Of a stretch of DNA of 32,279 nt, positions 6,497 through 13,669 are shown piece after piece. The position numbers were made by a program, and so were the translations under genes. The stretch's first letter is position 1; every line of letters begins with the position of its first letter. The notes below the pieces were generated by a model. That model saw nothing but the letters and a program-made list of their open reading frames with translations. It did not search any database and was not told the origin of the DNA. The DNA is from Candidatus Jacksonbacteria bacterium RIFOXYB2_FULL_44_15 (GTDB lineage Bacteria > Patescibacteriota > Patescibacteriia > UBA9629): the NCBI GenBank assembly GCA_001818235.1, contig MHJY01000039.1:1-32279 (forward strand), written 5' to 3'.

Positions 6497-9289
6497 CTTC
6501 ATCTCCTTCCAATTATCCCCAACCTTGGCTTCGACTTTCAAAGGCACCTTTAACTTGGCCGCTGATTCCATTTCGTTTTTAATCACTAGAGCCCAATATT
6601 TGACTTTGTCTTTTTTAACTTCAAAAACCAATTCATCATGCACTTGCAAGAGCATCCTGATTTCGGTGACATTCCGAACAGAATCTATCTTCACCATCGC
6701 AATCTTAATCACATCTGCCGCGGTCCCCTGAGTCGGCATATTAATCGCCGCCCGCTCAGCCGCGGCCCGCATCATCGGCGAACCAGAATTGATCTCCGGC
6801 AAATACCGGCGCCGGCCGAACAAAGTCTCGGCAAAACCGCGCTCACGAGTTTCGGCAATCACCCCGTCTAAATAGGCAAACACCCGCGGGTACAGCGCCT
6901 GATAACGCGCGATAAAATCTTCGGCCTCAGCAAAACTCACGCCCATCCGCTGGGCCAACCCGCGCGGCCCCAAACCATATAATACGCCAAAATTCGCCTC
7001 CTTGGCTTTGCGTCGCTGAGCCGGAGTTACCTCATCAATTTTGACGTTAAAAAGCCGGGCTGCGGTCGCGCTGTGAATATCAAAGTCCGCTTTAAAAGTT
7101 GCGATCATCTCTGCATCATCAGACAAATGCGCGGCCATGCGCAAATCAATCTGGGAATAATCCAATGAGAGCAGTTGATAGCCGTCTGCCGCGACAAACG
7201 CCCGCCGAATCTCCCGACCCAAGGCAGTCCGAATCGGAATATTTTGCATATTGGGGGTTGATGAAGACAACCGGCCAGTGGTGGTAATTGTTTGATTAAA
7301 ACTGGTGTGAACACGACCGGTTTTGGGATTAACCAACACCGGCAAAGAATCAATATAAGTTGATTTGAGTTTTGCCAGTTCCCGATATTCAAAAATATAT
7401 TTCACTATCGGGTGAGCCTCGCGCAATTTCTCCAGTTCCGGTGCCGCGGTGGAAATGCCGGTTTTATTTTTTTTGATGCCCTTGGTGCCCAAGCCCAACC
7501 GCTCAAACAAAATTTCTTTTAACTGTTGCGGCGAAGCGATGTTAAAATCACAGCCCGCCAATTTATGAATCTTGATTTCTAATTTTTTGATGTCCAAACT
7601 CACTTTTTTATCCAGATGCTTTAAAACCCCGCTGTCCAGTTTGATGCCAACGCGTTCCATCTCGCCCAATATTTTTATGAGCGGCATCTCGATTTCAAAA
7701 AAAACTTTTTCCAAATTTTTGATTTTGATCTCCGGCGCGAATTTTTGATACAACCGCCAAGTATAAAGCGCGTCTTCGGCGGCGTATTTGGCCACTTTGA
7801 AGCTATCAACTTGCCCCATATTAAGCTGGCCTTGCTTTCCTCGCGGGCCAATCAGTTCCTCGATCCTTTGCATCTCAACGCCAAATTGCGCGAAAGCCAA
7901 AGCATCCAAACTGTAAATGCGCTGGCCGGGGTTGATGAGATATGCCGCCACCATCGTATCAAAATAAATCCCCTGTAAATTGATGTCGACATTTTTAAGC
8001 ACTTGCCAATCAAATTTTAAATTATGGCCAATTTTTTTGATCTCCCTGTTTTCCAAAATGCTTTTTAATTGAAGCAAGAATTCGGGCTTTTCAGCCAGAG
8101 GCTGATCAGCCTTCGGCTGAAGCCTTTTATATTCCAAATAATGGGCTGATTGCCCCCAGCAAAAACTCAAACCCACCAATCGCGCCGAAATAGTATCCAA
8201 GGAATCAGTTTCGGTATCAACGGCAAATTCTTTCTGCCGACCCAGCTCAACCAAAAAATGCGCAATCTGATCTTCTCCTATCAAATAGTCTTCCTTAATT
8301 TTTGAACCCTCGGCCTGAGCTCGGGTCGAAGGCTTTTCATTTTTAGTTTTTAATTTTACCTCGTACTCCCCGGCCAGCCGTTGTACCTCTGTCGCCAGCG
8401 ACCGGAAAGCCAAGCCTTGCAAAACTTTGACGACTACCGTCGGATCAAAAAAACCAAAAAGAGTTTCTTTAAAATCAAATTTGATATTGACGTCTTGTTT
8501 GATGGCTGACAATTTTTTGCTGAGTTCCACCTCTTTTTTTGACGCCAGCAATTTTTCGAAAACCGATTCGCGCAGACCTGATGATTTCGCCAATTGTTCG
8601 ATTGACTTCTCTGCCAGCTCGGCGTATATCTTTTCGACTGTTTGCAACTTTTTTATCAGTTGAATCGCTGTTTTTTCGCCGATCCCGCGCGCGCCCGGGA
8701 TATTGTCCGAGGGATCGCCGCGCAGGGCTTTATAATCAAGTAGTTGATGCGGCTCTAAGCCGTCATAGCGCTTTTTGACTTCTTCAGTATCATAAATCAA
8801 AATTTCGGTCACGCCTTTTTTTAAAGTATAGACTTCGGTCTGCTCATCAACCAATTGCAGTGTGTCCAAATCACCTGTCACTATAATAGTCTTTGTTTCT
8901 TGTTTCTTGTTTCTTGCTTCTTGTGCCAAAGTGCCAATCACGTCATCAGCTTCGACTCCGGAAATTTGGTAATATTTGATATTCAAAGCCGTTAAAATTT
9001 TCTGAACCATCGGAATTTGATCGTACAATTCCTGTGGTTTAACCGGACGCCCGGCCTTGTAAGCCGCGTACATCTGGTCGCGGAAAGTCTCGCCTTTAGC
9101 GTCAAAACAAACTGCCAGATATTCCGGATGAATGTCTTTGATCGCCTTAAATAAAATCAAAGCAAAGCCATAAGCGGCGTTGGTAATCCGGCCGTCAGGA
9201 GCCTTCATCGTTTGCGGCAAAGCATGCCAAGCGCGGTGCAGTAAGGCATTGCCGTCGATAATCATAAATTTTTCCGTTTGCTGAGTCAT
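6488..9289 (-). CDS. polA: DNA polymerase I
   Basis: A full-length, 933-residue PolA with three domains: 5' nuclease (about 1-300), 3'-5' exonuclease (about 340-510) and polymerase (about 530-933). The proofreading site looks active: VDTETDSL (Exo I), IGHNLKFDW (Exo II) and YAAEDALYTW (Exo III). Polymerase motifs A (LDYSQIDLRMAAHLS), B (RRKAKEANFGVLYGLG) and C (LLQVHDELVFEV) are intact. The function is gap filling, Okazaki-primer removal and repair. The linker and exonuclease regions contain two repeat-derived peptides, PSTRAQAEGS and LQPKADQPLAEKP. The ATG at 9289 lacks a strong Shine-Dalgarno site. The stop codon lies in a hairpin repeat. Confidence 0.97.
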   Translation of the reverse strand: MTQQTEKFMIIDGNALLHRAWHALPQTMKAPDGRITNAAYGFALILFKAIKDIHPEYLAVCFDAKGETFRDQMYAAYKAGRPVKPQELYDQIPMVQKILTALNIKYYQISGVEADDVIGTLAQEARNKKQETKTIIVTGDLDTLQLVDEQTEVYTLKKGVTEILIYDTEEVKKRYDGLEPHQLLDYKALRGDPSDNIPGARGIGEKTAIQLIKKLQTVEKIYAELAEKSIEQLAKSSGLRESVFEKLLASKKEVELSKKLSAIKQDVNIKFDFKETLFGFFDPTVVVKVLQGLAFRSLATEVQRLAGEYEVKLKTKNEKPSTRAQAEGSKIKEDYLIGEDQIAHFLVELGRQKEFAVDTETDSLDTISARLVGLSFCWGQSAHYLEYKRLQPKADQPLAEKPEFLLQLKSILENREIKKIGHNLKFDWQVLKNVDINLQGIYFDTMVAAYLINPGQRIYSLDALAFAQFGVEMQRIEELIGPRGKQGQLNMGQVDSFKVAKYAAEDALYTWRLYQKFAPEIKIKNLEKVFFEIEMPLIKILGEMERVGIKLDSGVLKHLDKKVSLDIKKLEIKIHKLAGCDFNIASPQQLKEILFERLGLGTKGIKKNKTGISTAAPELEKLREAHPIVKYIFEYRELAKLKSTYIDSLPVLVNPKTGRVHTSFNQTITTTGRLSSSTPNMQNIPIRTALGREIRRAFVAADGYQLLSLDYSQIDLRMAAHLSDDAEMIATFKADFDIHSATAARLFNVKIDEVTPAQRRKAKEANFGVLYGLGPRGLAQRMGVSFAEAEDFIARYQALYPRVFAYLDGVIAETRERGFAETLFGRRRYLPEINSGSPMMRAAAERAAINMPTQGTAADVIKIAMVKIDSVRNVTEIRMLLQVHDELVFEVKKDKVKYWALVIKNEMESAAKLKVPLKVEAKVGDNWKEMKPA
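8092..8125. repeat. Palindromic repeat inside polA (exonuclease domain)
   Basis: Contains the perfect palindrome AGGCTGATCAGCCT followed by CAGCCTTCGGCTG. The 18 bases at 8102-8119 match the intergenic copy at 9492-9509 at 16 positions. In the protein it encodes part of LQPKADQPLAE, a loop between exonuclease strands. Confidence 0.65.
8306..8333. repeat. Imperfect palindrome inside polA (interdomain linker)
   Basis: An imperfect inverted repeat centred on AGCT, with arms CCTCGGCCTG and CGGGTCGAAGG, encodes the peptide STRAQAEGS between the 5' nuclease and exonuclease domains. It has the look of a dispersed GC-rich element tolerated in a linker. Confidence 0.5.
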
Positions 9290-9317
9290 AAGCTCTTTGT
9301 TGACGCCTCTGGTGACT

Positions 9318-9347
9318 ATGATAACATTAAAAACAAAGCACTAGCAA
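9318..9347 (-). promoter_or_regulatory. Candidate polA promoter
   Basis: On the minus strand TTGCTA (9342-9347) and TATCAT (9318-9323) are 18 bases apart, about 30 bases ahead of the polA ATG. Confidence 0.45.
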
Positions 9348-9373
9348 GGCACGTCACTCGCGAGCGACGTGCC
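9348..9373. repeat. 26-base near-perfect palindrome before tRNA-Arg
   Basis: GGCACGTC and GACGTGCC flank an inner CTCGCGAG palindrome. It has no T-run, so it is not a classical terminator. It adjoins the polA promoter and the tRNA-Arg 5' end and could be a repeat, an RNA processing site or a protein-binding site. Confidence 0.6.
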
Positions 9374-9380
9374 AAGCCTC

Positions 9381-9455
9381 GCCTCCGTAGTTCAATGGAT
9401 AGAACGCAGGCCTTCTAAGCCGGAGATAGAGGTTCGATTCCTCTCGGGGGCACCA
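9381..9455 (+). tRNA. tRNA-Arg (anticodon TCT)
   Basis: The acceptor stem GCCTCCG/CGGGGGC has one G-U pair. The D-arm is GTTCAATGGATAGAAC, the anticodon loop CTTCTAA gives TCT, the T-arm is GAGGTTCGATTCCTC, and the discriminator A is followed by an encoded CCA. It reads AGA/AGG. Confidence 0.97.
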
Positions 9456-9491
9456 ACGTTTTCTACATTATTGTGGGTTCTCACCCAAAGG

Positions 9492-9564
9492 GTGATCAGC
9501 CTTTGGCTGGGATTCCTGCTGGGCGCACCACGCTAAGCGTGGTTATCGGGACGCTTAGCGTCCC
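9492..9564. repeat. Cluster of palindromic repeats matching in-gene copies
   Basis: 9492-9509 (GTGATCAGCCTTTGGCTG) matches the element inside polA. 9527-9543 (ACCACGCTAAGCGTGGT) and 9548-9564 (GGGACGCTAAGCGTCCC) form two consecutive perfect hairpins and match the double hairpin inside trpA at 25859-25897. The spacer precedes the HIT-family gene. Confidence 0.75.
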
Positions 9565-9577
9565 ACCAAAATAATCT

Positions 9578-10012
9578 ATGCTCAGCGAAACACTTAAAAA
9601 ATTTGGCTATCCAAAAACGCTTATCAAAAAATACGAAAACTGGCTACTTTTATGCCGACCCAAACAAGTTACGCTCGGATCTTTAATTTTGATCTGCAAA
9701 GAAGAAGTTGACGCTTTTTTCAAAATTTCTGAAGTTGGTTTCTATGAATTACCCAAAATCATTAAAGAAATTGAGACCAAAACAAAGGACTTGTTCCAAT
9801 ACGACAAAATCAATTACCTGATGTTGATGATGCATGACCCGGAAGTTCACTTTCATATCATCCCCAGATATTCTGGAGAAAAAACCTTTGCCAACGCCAC
9901 CTTTAAAGACTTCGGCTGGCCGAGAATGCCAGGCTTTGATCGTGTAAATGAAGTTGAAAGTAGCGTAATGAAAAAATTGATTGAGCAGTTGCAAAAAAGT
10001 TTTGCGTGTTAA
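9578..10012 (+). CDS. HIT-family nucleotide hydrolase/transferase
   Basis: A 144-residue protein of the histidine-triad superfamily, with MLMMHDPEVHFHIIPRYSG near the C-terminus. The canonical motif is HxHxHxx; here the first His is replaced by Glu (E-V-H-F-H-I-I), while the middle, nucleophilic His and the last His remain. Family members hydrolyse Ap4A or AMP-lysyl/sulfate conjugates. It is cytosolic. No Shine-Dalgarno site precedes the ATG, and the gene starts 14 bases after the repeat cluster. It is followed by its own terminator. HIT membership is fairly secure; the substrate is not. Confidence 0.75.
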   Translation: MLSETLKKFGYPKTLIKKYENWLLLCRPKQVTLGSLILICKEEVDAFFKISEVGFYELPKIIKEIETKTKDLFQYDKINYLMLMMHDPEVHFHIIPRYSGEKTFANATFKDFGWPRMPGFDRVNEVESSVMKKLIEQLQKSFAC

Positions 10013-10054
10013 CCAAATCTGTAACTCAAAAGTTTGAATGATTTGGTTTTCTTT
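10011..10054 (+). terminator. Terminator of the HIT-family gene
   Basis: AACCAAATC (10011-10019) pairs with GATTTGGTT (10040-10048), followed by TTCTTT. The helix begins at the stop codon. Confidence 0.7.
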
Positions 10055-10062
10055 CCCACCAA

Positions 10063-10093
10063 AAACACCCCGACCGATACCGGAGTGTTTTTA
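10063..10093. terminator. Bidirectional terminator between HIT gene and response regulator
   Basis: AAACAC (10063-10068) pairs with GTGTTT, with an inner CCG/CGG helix and T-runs on both strands. On the minus strand it ends the response regulator transcript. Confidence 0.75.
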
Positions 10094-10119
10094 AAATGCG
10101 CAGATTAAATTTGAGCCAG

Positions 10120-10902
10120 CTACTTTTGACCTCCCTTGTTTACCTCCTCCACCATACTGCCAACTTTCTTGGCAATGTCGTCAATGTCGCAGTTGGATTT
10201 AATCAAATAACCGACGGTCATTTTTTTGATGATCGGCTCTCCTTCCTTGCCGCTGTAATTGGACAAAACTAAAATACGGTGATCATCGGGATGAAAAGCG
10301 CTGTCCTTGCTCAAGGTCTCCAACACTTCCAATCCCGACAGCCCGGGCATCAACAAATCTAAAACAATCGCTTTCGGCTTGACCTCCAAAATAGTGCGTA
10401 GGGTATTATCTCCGTCAATCGTGGTAACCACTTTTAAGCCGTCCAAACGAAGTTTTTTGGCCAGCACCATCCGTAAAAAGGATTCATCTTCCGCGACTAA
10501 AACGTCGGGCTGGCCGGATTTTTTTTCAAGCGCGTTGTAAACCCGCTCTAAAACATCATCAATCGTAAAATTCGCCTTGATAATGTAATCATCCGCGCCC
10601 AAAGCCAGCACCTCCTTGATTTCCACCGGCTGGCCGGAATTGGAAATCACCACCACCGGCATTTTTTTAATCTGCGGATCTTGAGTTTTCTGGAGCTCGC
10701 GCAAAATGTCCTGGCCAGTCATTGACGGCAAAACCAAATCCAGCAAAAGCAAATCAGGCTTGCCGGAATAAATTTTGTCCAACCCTTGCTTGCCGTCAGC
10801 GGCGCCGTCGACTTTAAAACCTTCCTTTTCCAGCTTTAATTTTAAAGTCTCGAGCAAAGGCTCCTCGTCTTCGATAATCAAAATACTAATTGGTTGACTC
10901 AT
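10120..10902 (-). CDS. Tandem receiver-domain (REC-REC) response regulator without output domain
   Basis: A 260-residue protein made of two receiver domains, about 5-125 and 132-255. Each has the acidic pocket (IIEDEE; VAEDES), a phospho-acceptor Asp (D55 in LLLLDLVLP; D182 in AIVLDLLMP), the Ser/Thr switch (VVISNSG; LVLSNYSG) and the conserved Lys (YIIKAN; YLIKSN). No DNA-binding, GGDEF or other output domain follows, so it probably acts by protein contact or as a phosphate relay or sink. It lies 86 bases downstream of the GAF kinase on the same strand, which makes it the likely partner of both kinases. The Shine-Dalgarno site is weak (GGCGGA). Confidence 0.92.
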   Translation of the reverse strand: MSQPISILIIEDEEPLLETLKLKLEKEGFKVDGAADGKQGLDKIYSGKPDLLLLDLVLPSMTGQDILRELQKTQDPQIKKMPVVVISNSGQPVEIKEVLALGADDYIIKANFTIDDVLERVYNALEKKSGQPDVLVAEDESFLRMVLAKKLRLDGLKVVTTIDGDNTLRTILEVKPKAIVLDLLMPGLSGLEVLETLSKDSAFHPDDHRILVLSNYSGKEGEPIIKKMTVGYLIKSNCDIDDIAKKVGSMVEEVNKGGQK

Positions 10903-10988
10903 AAATTTTTCCGCCTAAGTCATTACTTTTGATAAAGTAAACACCCGGCTTTAGTTACATTAAGCAAAATATTTTTTGATAAAAAAAA

Positions 10989-12335
10989 TTATGAACCTTT
11001 GGCCGGGGGCAACCAGCAGGTAACGGTAGTGCCGACGCCAATTTCCGATTCTACCTTAATCCGCCCTTTATGCTTTCTAATGATATTATTGGCGATAAAT
11101 AGCCCCAGTCCGGTACCGTGAGTCTGCATTCTTTTGGCGTTATCGGCCCGAAAAAATTTAGTGAAGAGTTGTTGTTGATCCTCAGCGCTGATGCCGATGC
11201 CGGTATCTTTAACGGTAATTCGGACAAAACTTCGATCGTGATCGACTAAAATTTTGATTGTTTGCTTTTTGGGAGTAAATTTGATGGCGTTATCTATCAA
11301 ATTAGTAAGCGCCAAAATTAAATTATCGTGATCCGCCAAAATCATTGCCGGCTCGCCGCTATCGACATTAGTCTCTACAATTACGCCCTGTCTATCGATT
11401 AATACGCGGTATTGATCCAAAATTTCCTTGACTAGAAGCCGCGCGTCCACTTCCGCCAGCGTATATTCCAAACGACCTTCTTCGATGCGCGAGCTGTCCA
11501 GAAGATCATTAACCAACTCTATCATTCGCTCATTGCTCTTATAAGTTTTATCGATGTACGTCGCCTGCTCGGCGTTTAGCGGCCCCAAATCCCCGTTAAG
11601 AATCATCTTTAAAATCCATTTAATCGCCGAAAGCGGGGTGCGCAGTTGGTGGGAGGCGATGGAGATAAACTCGGTTTTTAAAGAATCAATGTAATGTTGG
11701 CGTTCTTCCAGATCCAGACTTTCTATCGTGCCAGCGATCGCGTTGGAAACAATTTCCAAAAACTCCCGGTCATGTTCGGAAAGCCGCAAATATGGGTCGT
11801 CCAGCGCGCAGATAAACACTCCATAAAATTTTTGATGACACTGTAACGGCAAAGCGACAAAGGACGTGGCATGGAGTACTTTACCCAGCGCCTGTTCGTC
11901 CGGCCCGGCAGACGCCAGCCGATCAACGTAAACTATTTTCTTTTCGAAAGCCTTGATAATAACCGGTAAACGCTTTAGTTCGTCAGTATCAATCTCATGG
12001 TAACTGTATTTAACCCCTACGGTAAACGGCGGCGGACCAAGCAAAACAACAACCGCCGAAAATTGCAACTCCTGAACCAGCCGCCGGGCCATCAGCCGCA
12101 AAGCCTTATCGCGGTTATTTAAAGATCTAACTTCATTAACCATTAACTGCAAAACTTTCAGCTGATTCACCTGCCGGTCCAAAGTATCATTTAAAGTATA
12201 TAACTCCAGGTCTTTTTGAATAACCAGTTGTGCTATCCGTTGTTGTTCGGCTAAGGCGACCGCCAGCCGCTGATTAACAGCCGCCAAATCCTGGAAGTTA
12301 GAAGGTTGGTCGTTAGTCTGCTCTTTGTTTGACAT
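10989..12335 (-). CDS. Soluble GAF-domain histidine kinase
   Basis: A cytosolic sensor kinase of about 448 residues. Residues 15-60 are coiled-coil, a GAF-like sensor spans about 60-205, HisKA follows with ASHQLRTPLSAI (phospho-acceptor H229), and the HATPase has the N box NLIDNAIKFT, G1 DTGIGI, F box FTKFF and G2 GTGLGLF. No membrane segment is present. I chose ATG 12335 (AAGAG upstream); a TTG at 12359 would overlap the FIST gene. The catalytic core is a close paralogue of the kinase at 13670-15508. It starts 13 bases after the FIST gene, so it should be the kinase partner of that FIST protein. Confidence 0.92.
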   Translation of the reverse strand: MSNKEQTNDQPSNFQDLAAVNQRLAVALAEQQRIAQLVIQKDLELYTLNDTLDRQVNQLKVLQLMVNEVRSLNNRDKALRLMARRLVQELQFSAVVVLLGPPPFTVGVKYSYHEIDTDELKRLPVIIKAFEKKIVYVDRLASAGPDEQALGKVLHATSFVALPLQCHQKFYGVFICALDDPYLRLSEHDREFLEIVSNAIAGTIESLDLEERQHYIDSLKTEFISIASHQLRTPLSAIKWILKMILNGDLGPLNAEQATYIDKTYKSNERMIELVNDLLDSSRIEEGRLEYTLAEVDARLLVKEILDQYRVLIDRQGVIVETNVDSGEPAMILADHDNLILALTNLIDNAIKFTPKKQTIKILVDHDRSFVRITVKDTGIGISAEDQQQLFTKFFRADNAKRMQTHGTGLGLFIANNIIRKHKGRIKVESEIGVGTTVTCWLPPAKGS

Positions 12336-12348
12336 AAAATTTTTCTCT

Positions 12349-13560
12349 TTATTCACCAAAACCCAAAATTACCACCGTTTCGTTGCAAAACTCTGATTTA
12401 CAACTCCGCCCGCAAGAACAATTTTTTGCGCCAATCGGCGCTTGTTCGCCGTAAGTATAAAAACCGACCAGCTGGGCTGACTCGCCCAATACTTTTTTGA
12501 TGGCATCAATTTCTTTTTGCGCGTCTCGACCTAATACTTTGCTTCGGGCGATGCAATTAAATACAATCGCCGTTGTTACTTGATTGCCGCCCTGCTCTTT
12601 AATCTCTTCCAAACAACGCTCAGCCGCCTGCCTCGCCGCATCAATCGCGTTTTCCCGGCTACCCATCATCAAATTGATTTCCGCTCCTTCCGGTACCTCG
12701 GCCGCGCAAGTCAGTTCTCCGGACTCGCCGACGGTAATCGGATCTCTGATTAAATATTCGTCGCTGTGCGCAATCCGCAATCCTAAAGGATAAGTGATGG
12801 CCAGCCGAGCAAGCGGTTCTGATTTTAATTCCTCTGCCTTTTTCCCGAAATATTCTTCGTAAACCTGGACCGCCGGTTTGCCGTCCAGCTCGTATAAAAC
12901 CGCGCCCTTTGATTTGGTAACTTTACGCGGCGGGCCAATCGGCTGCCAGCCATGGCGCACGCCGATGCCGATCTTCATCTCGCCGCCCAACATCGCGCCG
13001 ATCACTACCCCAGTTAAAACTTGATCGTTGTAATATTCGTAAGTTTCTTTAAACAGAAAATCATCACCGGCCGCTCCGCCAACAATGGGAAAATTTTCTC
13101 CCAGCACCTGCTGTAGGCCCCGGACGATATCAGCGCCGTTGCCGGCCAGGCCGTCTGGCAACATAATGGCAAGTTTACCGTCGCTGGATACTGCTTTTAA
13201 CCCCTCGGCCAAAGTTCGTCCGGCCGCTAAAGCATCTTCTTTGATGTTGCCGCCCATGGCCAAATTAAAAGTCACCGAGTCAGTGGCAATCGCCATCACT
13301 ACCACGGATTTTTTACTCGGGCCGGCAGTCGTGATTTCCCCGGCGCTGGAACAGCCCAAAAGCGGAATGTTTTCCGTAATCGACCGGACGCCGGAGAGCA
13401 TTTTATTCTGATCAAAAACCACCGAAGAAAAAACAAGAATCAATTTGATGTCAGCGGGAGTTTTATCTTTGAGTCCGCCCATAGCTTGCCGCGCCGCCTC
13501 TTGTCCGGCGGAAAAGGCGTCCACTTCCTGCGACCGCCCGACGCTTGATTGAATAAACAT
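12349..13560 (-). CDS. Cytoplasmic FIST-domain sensor with C-terminal Cys cluster
   Basis: A 403-residue protein with FIST_N (about 30-230; LLGCSSAGEI, PIVGGAAGDD) and FIST_C (about 240-400; NCIARSKVLG, LVGFYTYGE). FIST domains are small-molecule or heme sensors, and NosP proteins of this family bind NO and regulate a neighbouring kinase. There is no signal peptide. Four cysteines, C381, C383, C387 and C392 (CxCx3Cx4C), form a cluster near the C-terminus that could hold a metal or Fe-S centre or act as a redox switch; this is inference. It sits directly upstream of the GAF kinase. A TATATT box lies 15 bases before the ATG, without a convincing -35. Confidence 0.9.
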   Translation of the reverse strand: MFIQSSVGRSQEVDAFSAGQEAARQAMGGLKDKTPADIKLILVFSSVVFDQNKMLSGVRSITENIPLLGCSSAGEITTAGPSKKSVVVMAIATDSVTFNLAMGGNIKEDALAAGRTLAEGLKAVSSDGKLAIMLPDGLAGNGADIVRGLQQVLGENFPIVGGAAGDDFLFKETYEYYNDQVLTGVVIGAMLGGEMKIGIGVRHGWQPIGPPRKVTKSKGAVLYELDGKPAVQVYEEYFGKKAEELKSEPLARLAITYPLGLRIAHSDEYLIRDPITVGESGELTCAAEVPEGAEINLMMGSRENAIDAARQAAERCLEEIKEQGGNQVTTAIVFNCIARSKVLGRDAQKEIDAIKKVLGESAQLVGFYTYGEQAPIGAKNCSCGRSCKSEFCNETVVILGFGE

Positions 13561-13593
13561 AACTCGCTAGTTCTAAATATAATTACAGCCTAA

Positions 13594-13611
13594 TGCGCTT
13601 ATGTCGCATAT
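13594..13611. promoter_or_regulatory. Small inverted repeat between the two FIST/kinase cassettes
   Basis: ATGCG and CGCAT arms are separated by 7 bases, about 35 bases ahead of the cytoplasmic FIST gene. It could be an operator or chance; the 110-base gap suggests the second cassette may have its own regulation. Confidence 0.25.
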
Positions 13612-13669
13612 CATTAAAATGTAATCATTCTAGATTTGAATATAATATTTGCTAAAAATGATGAATGGA

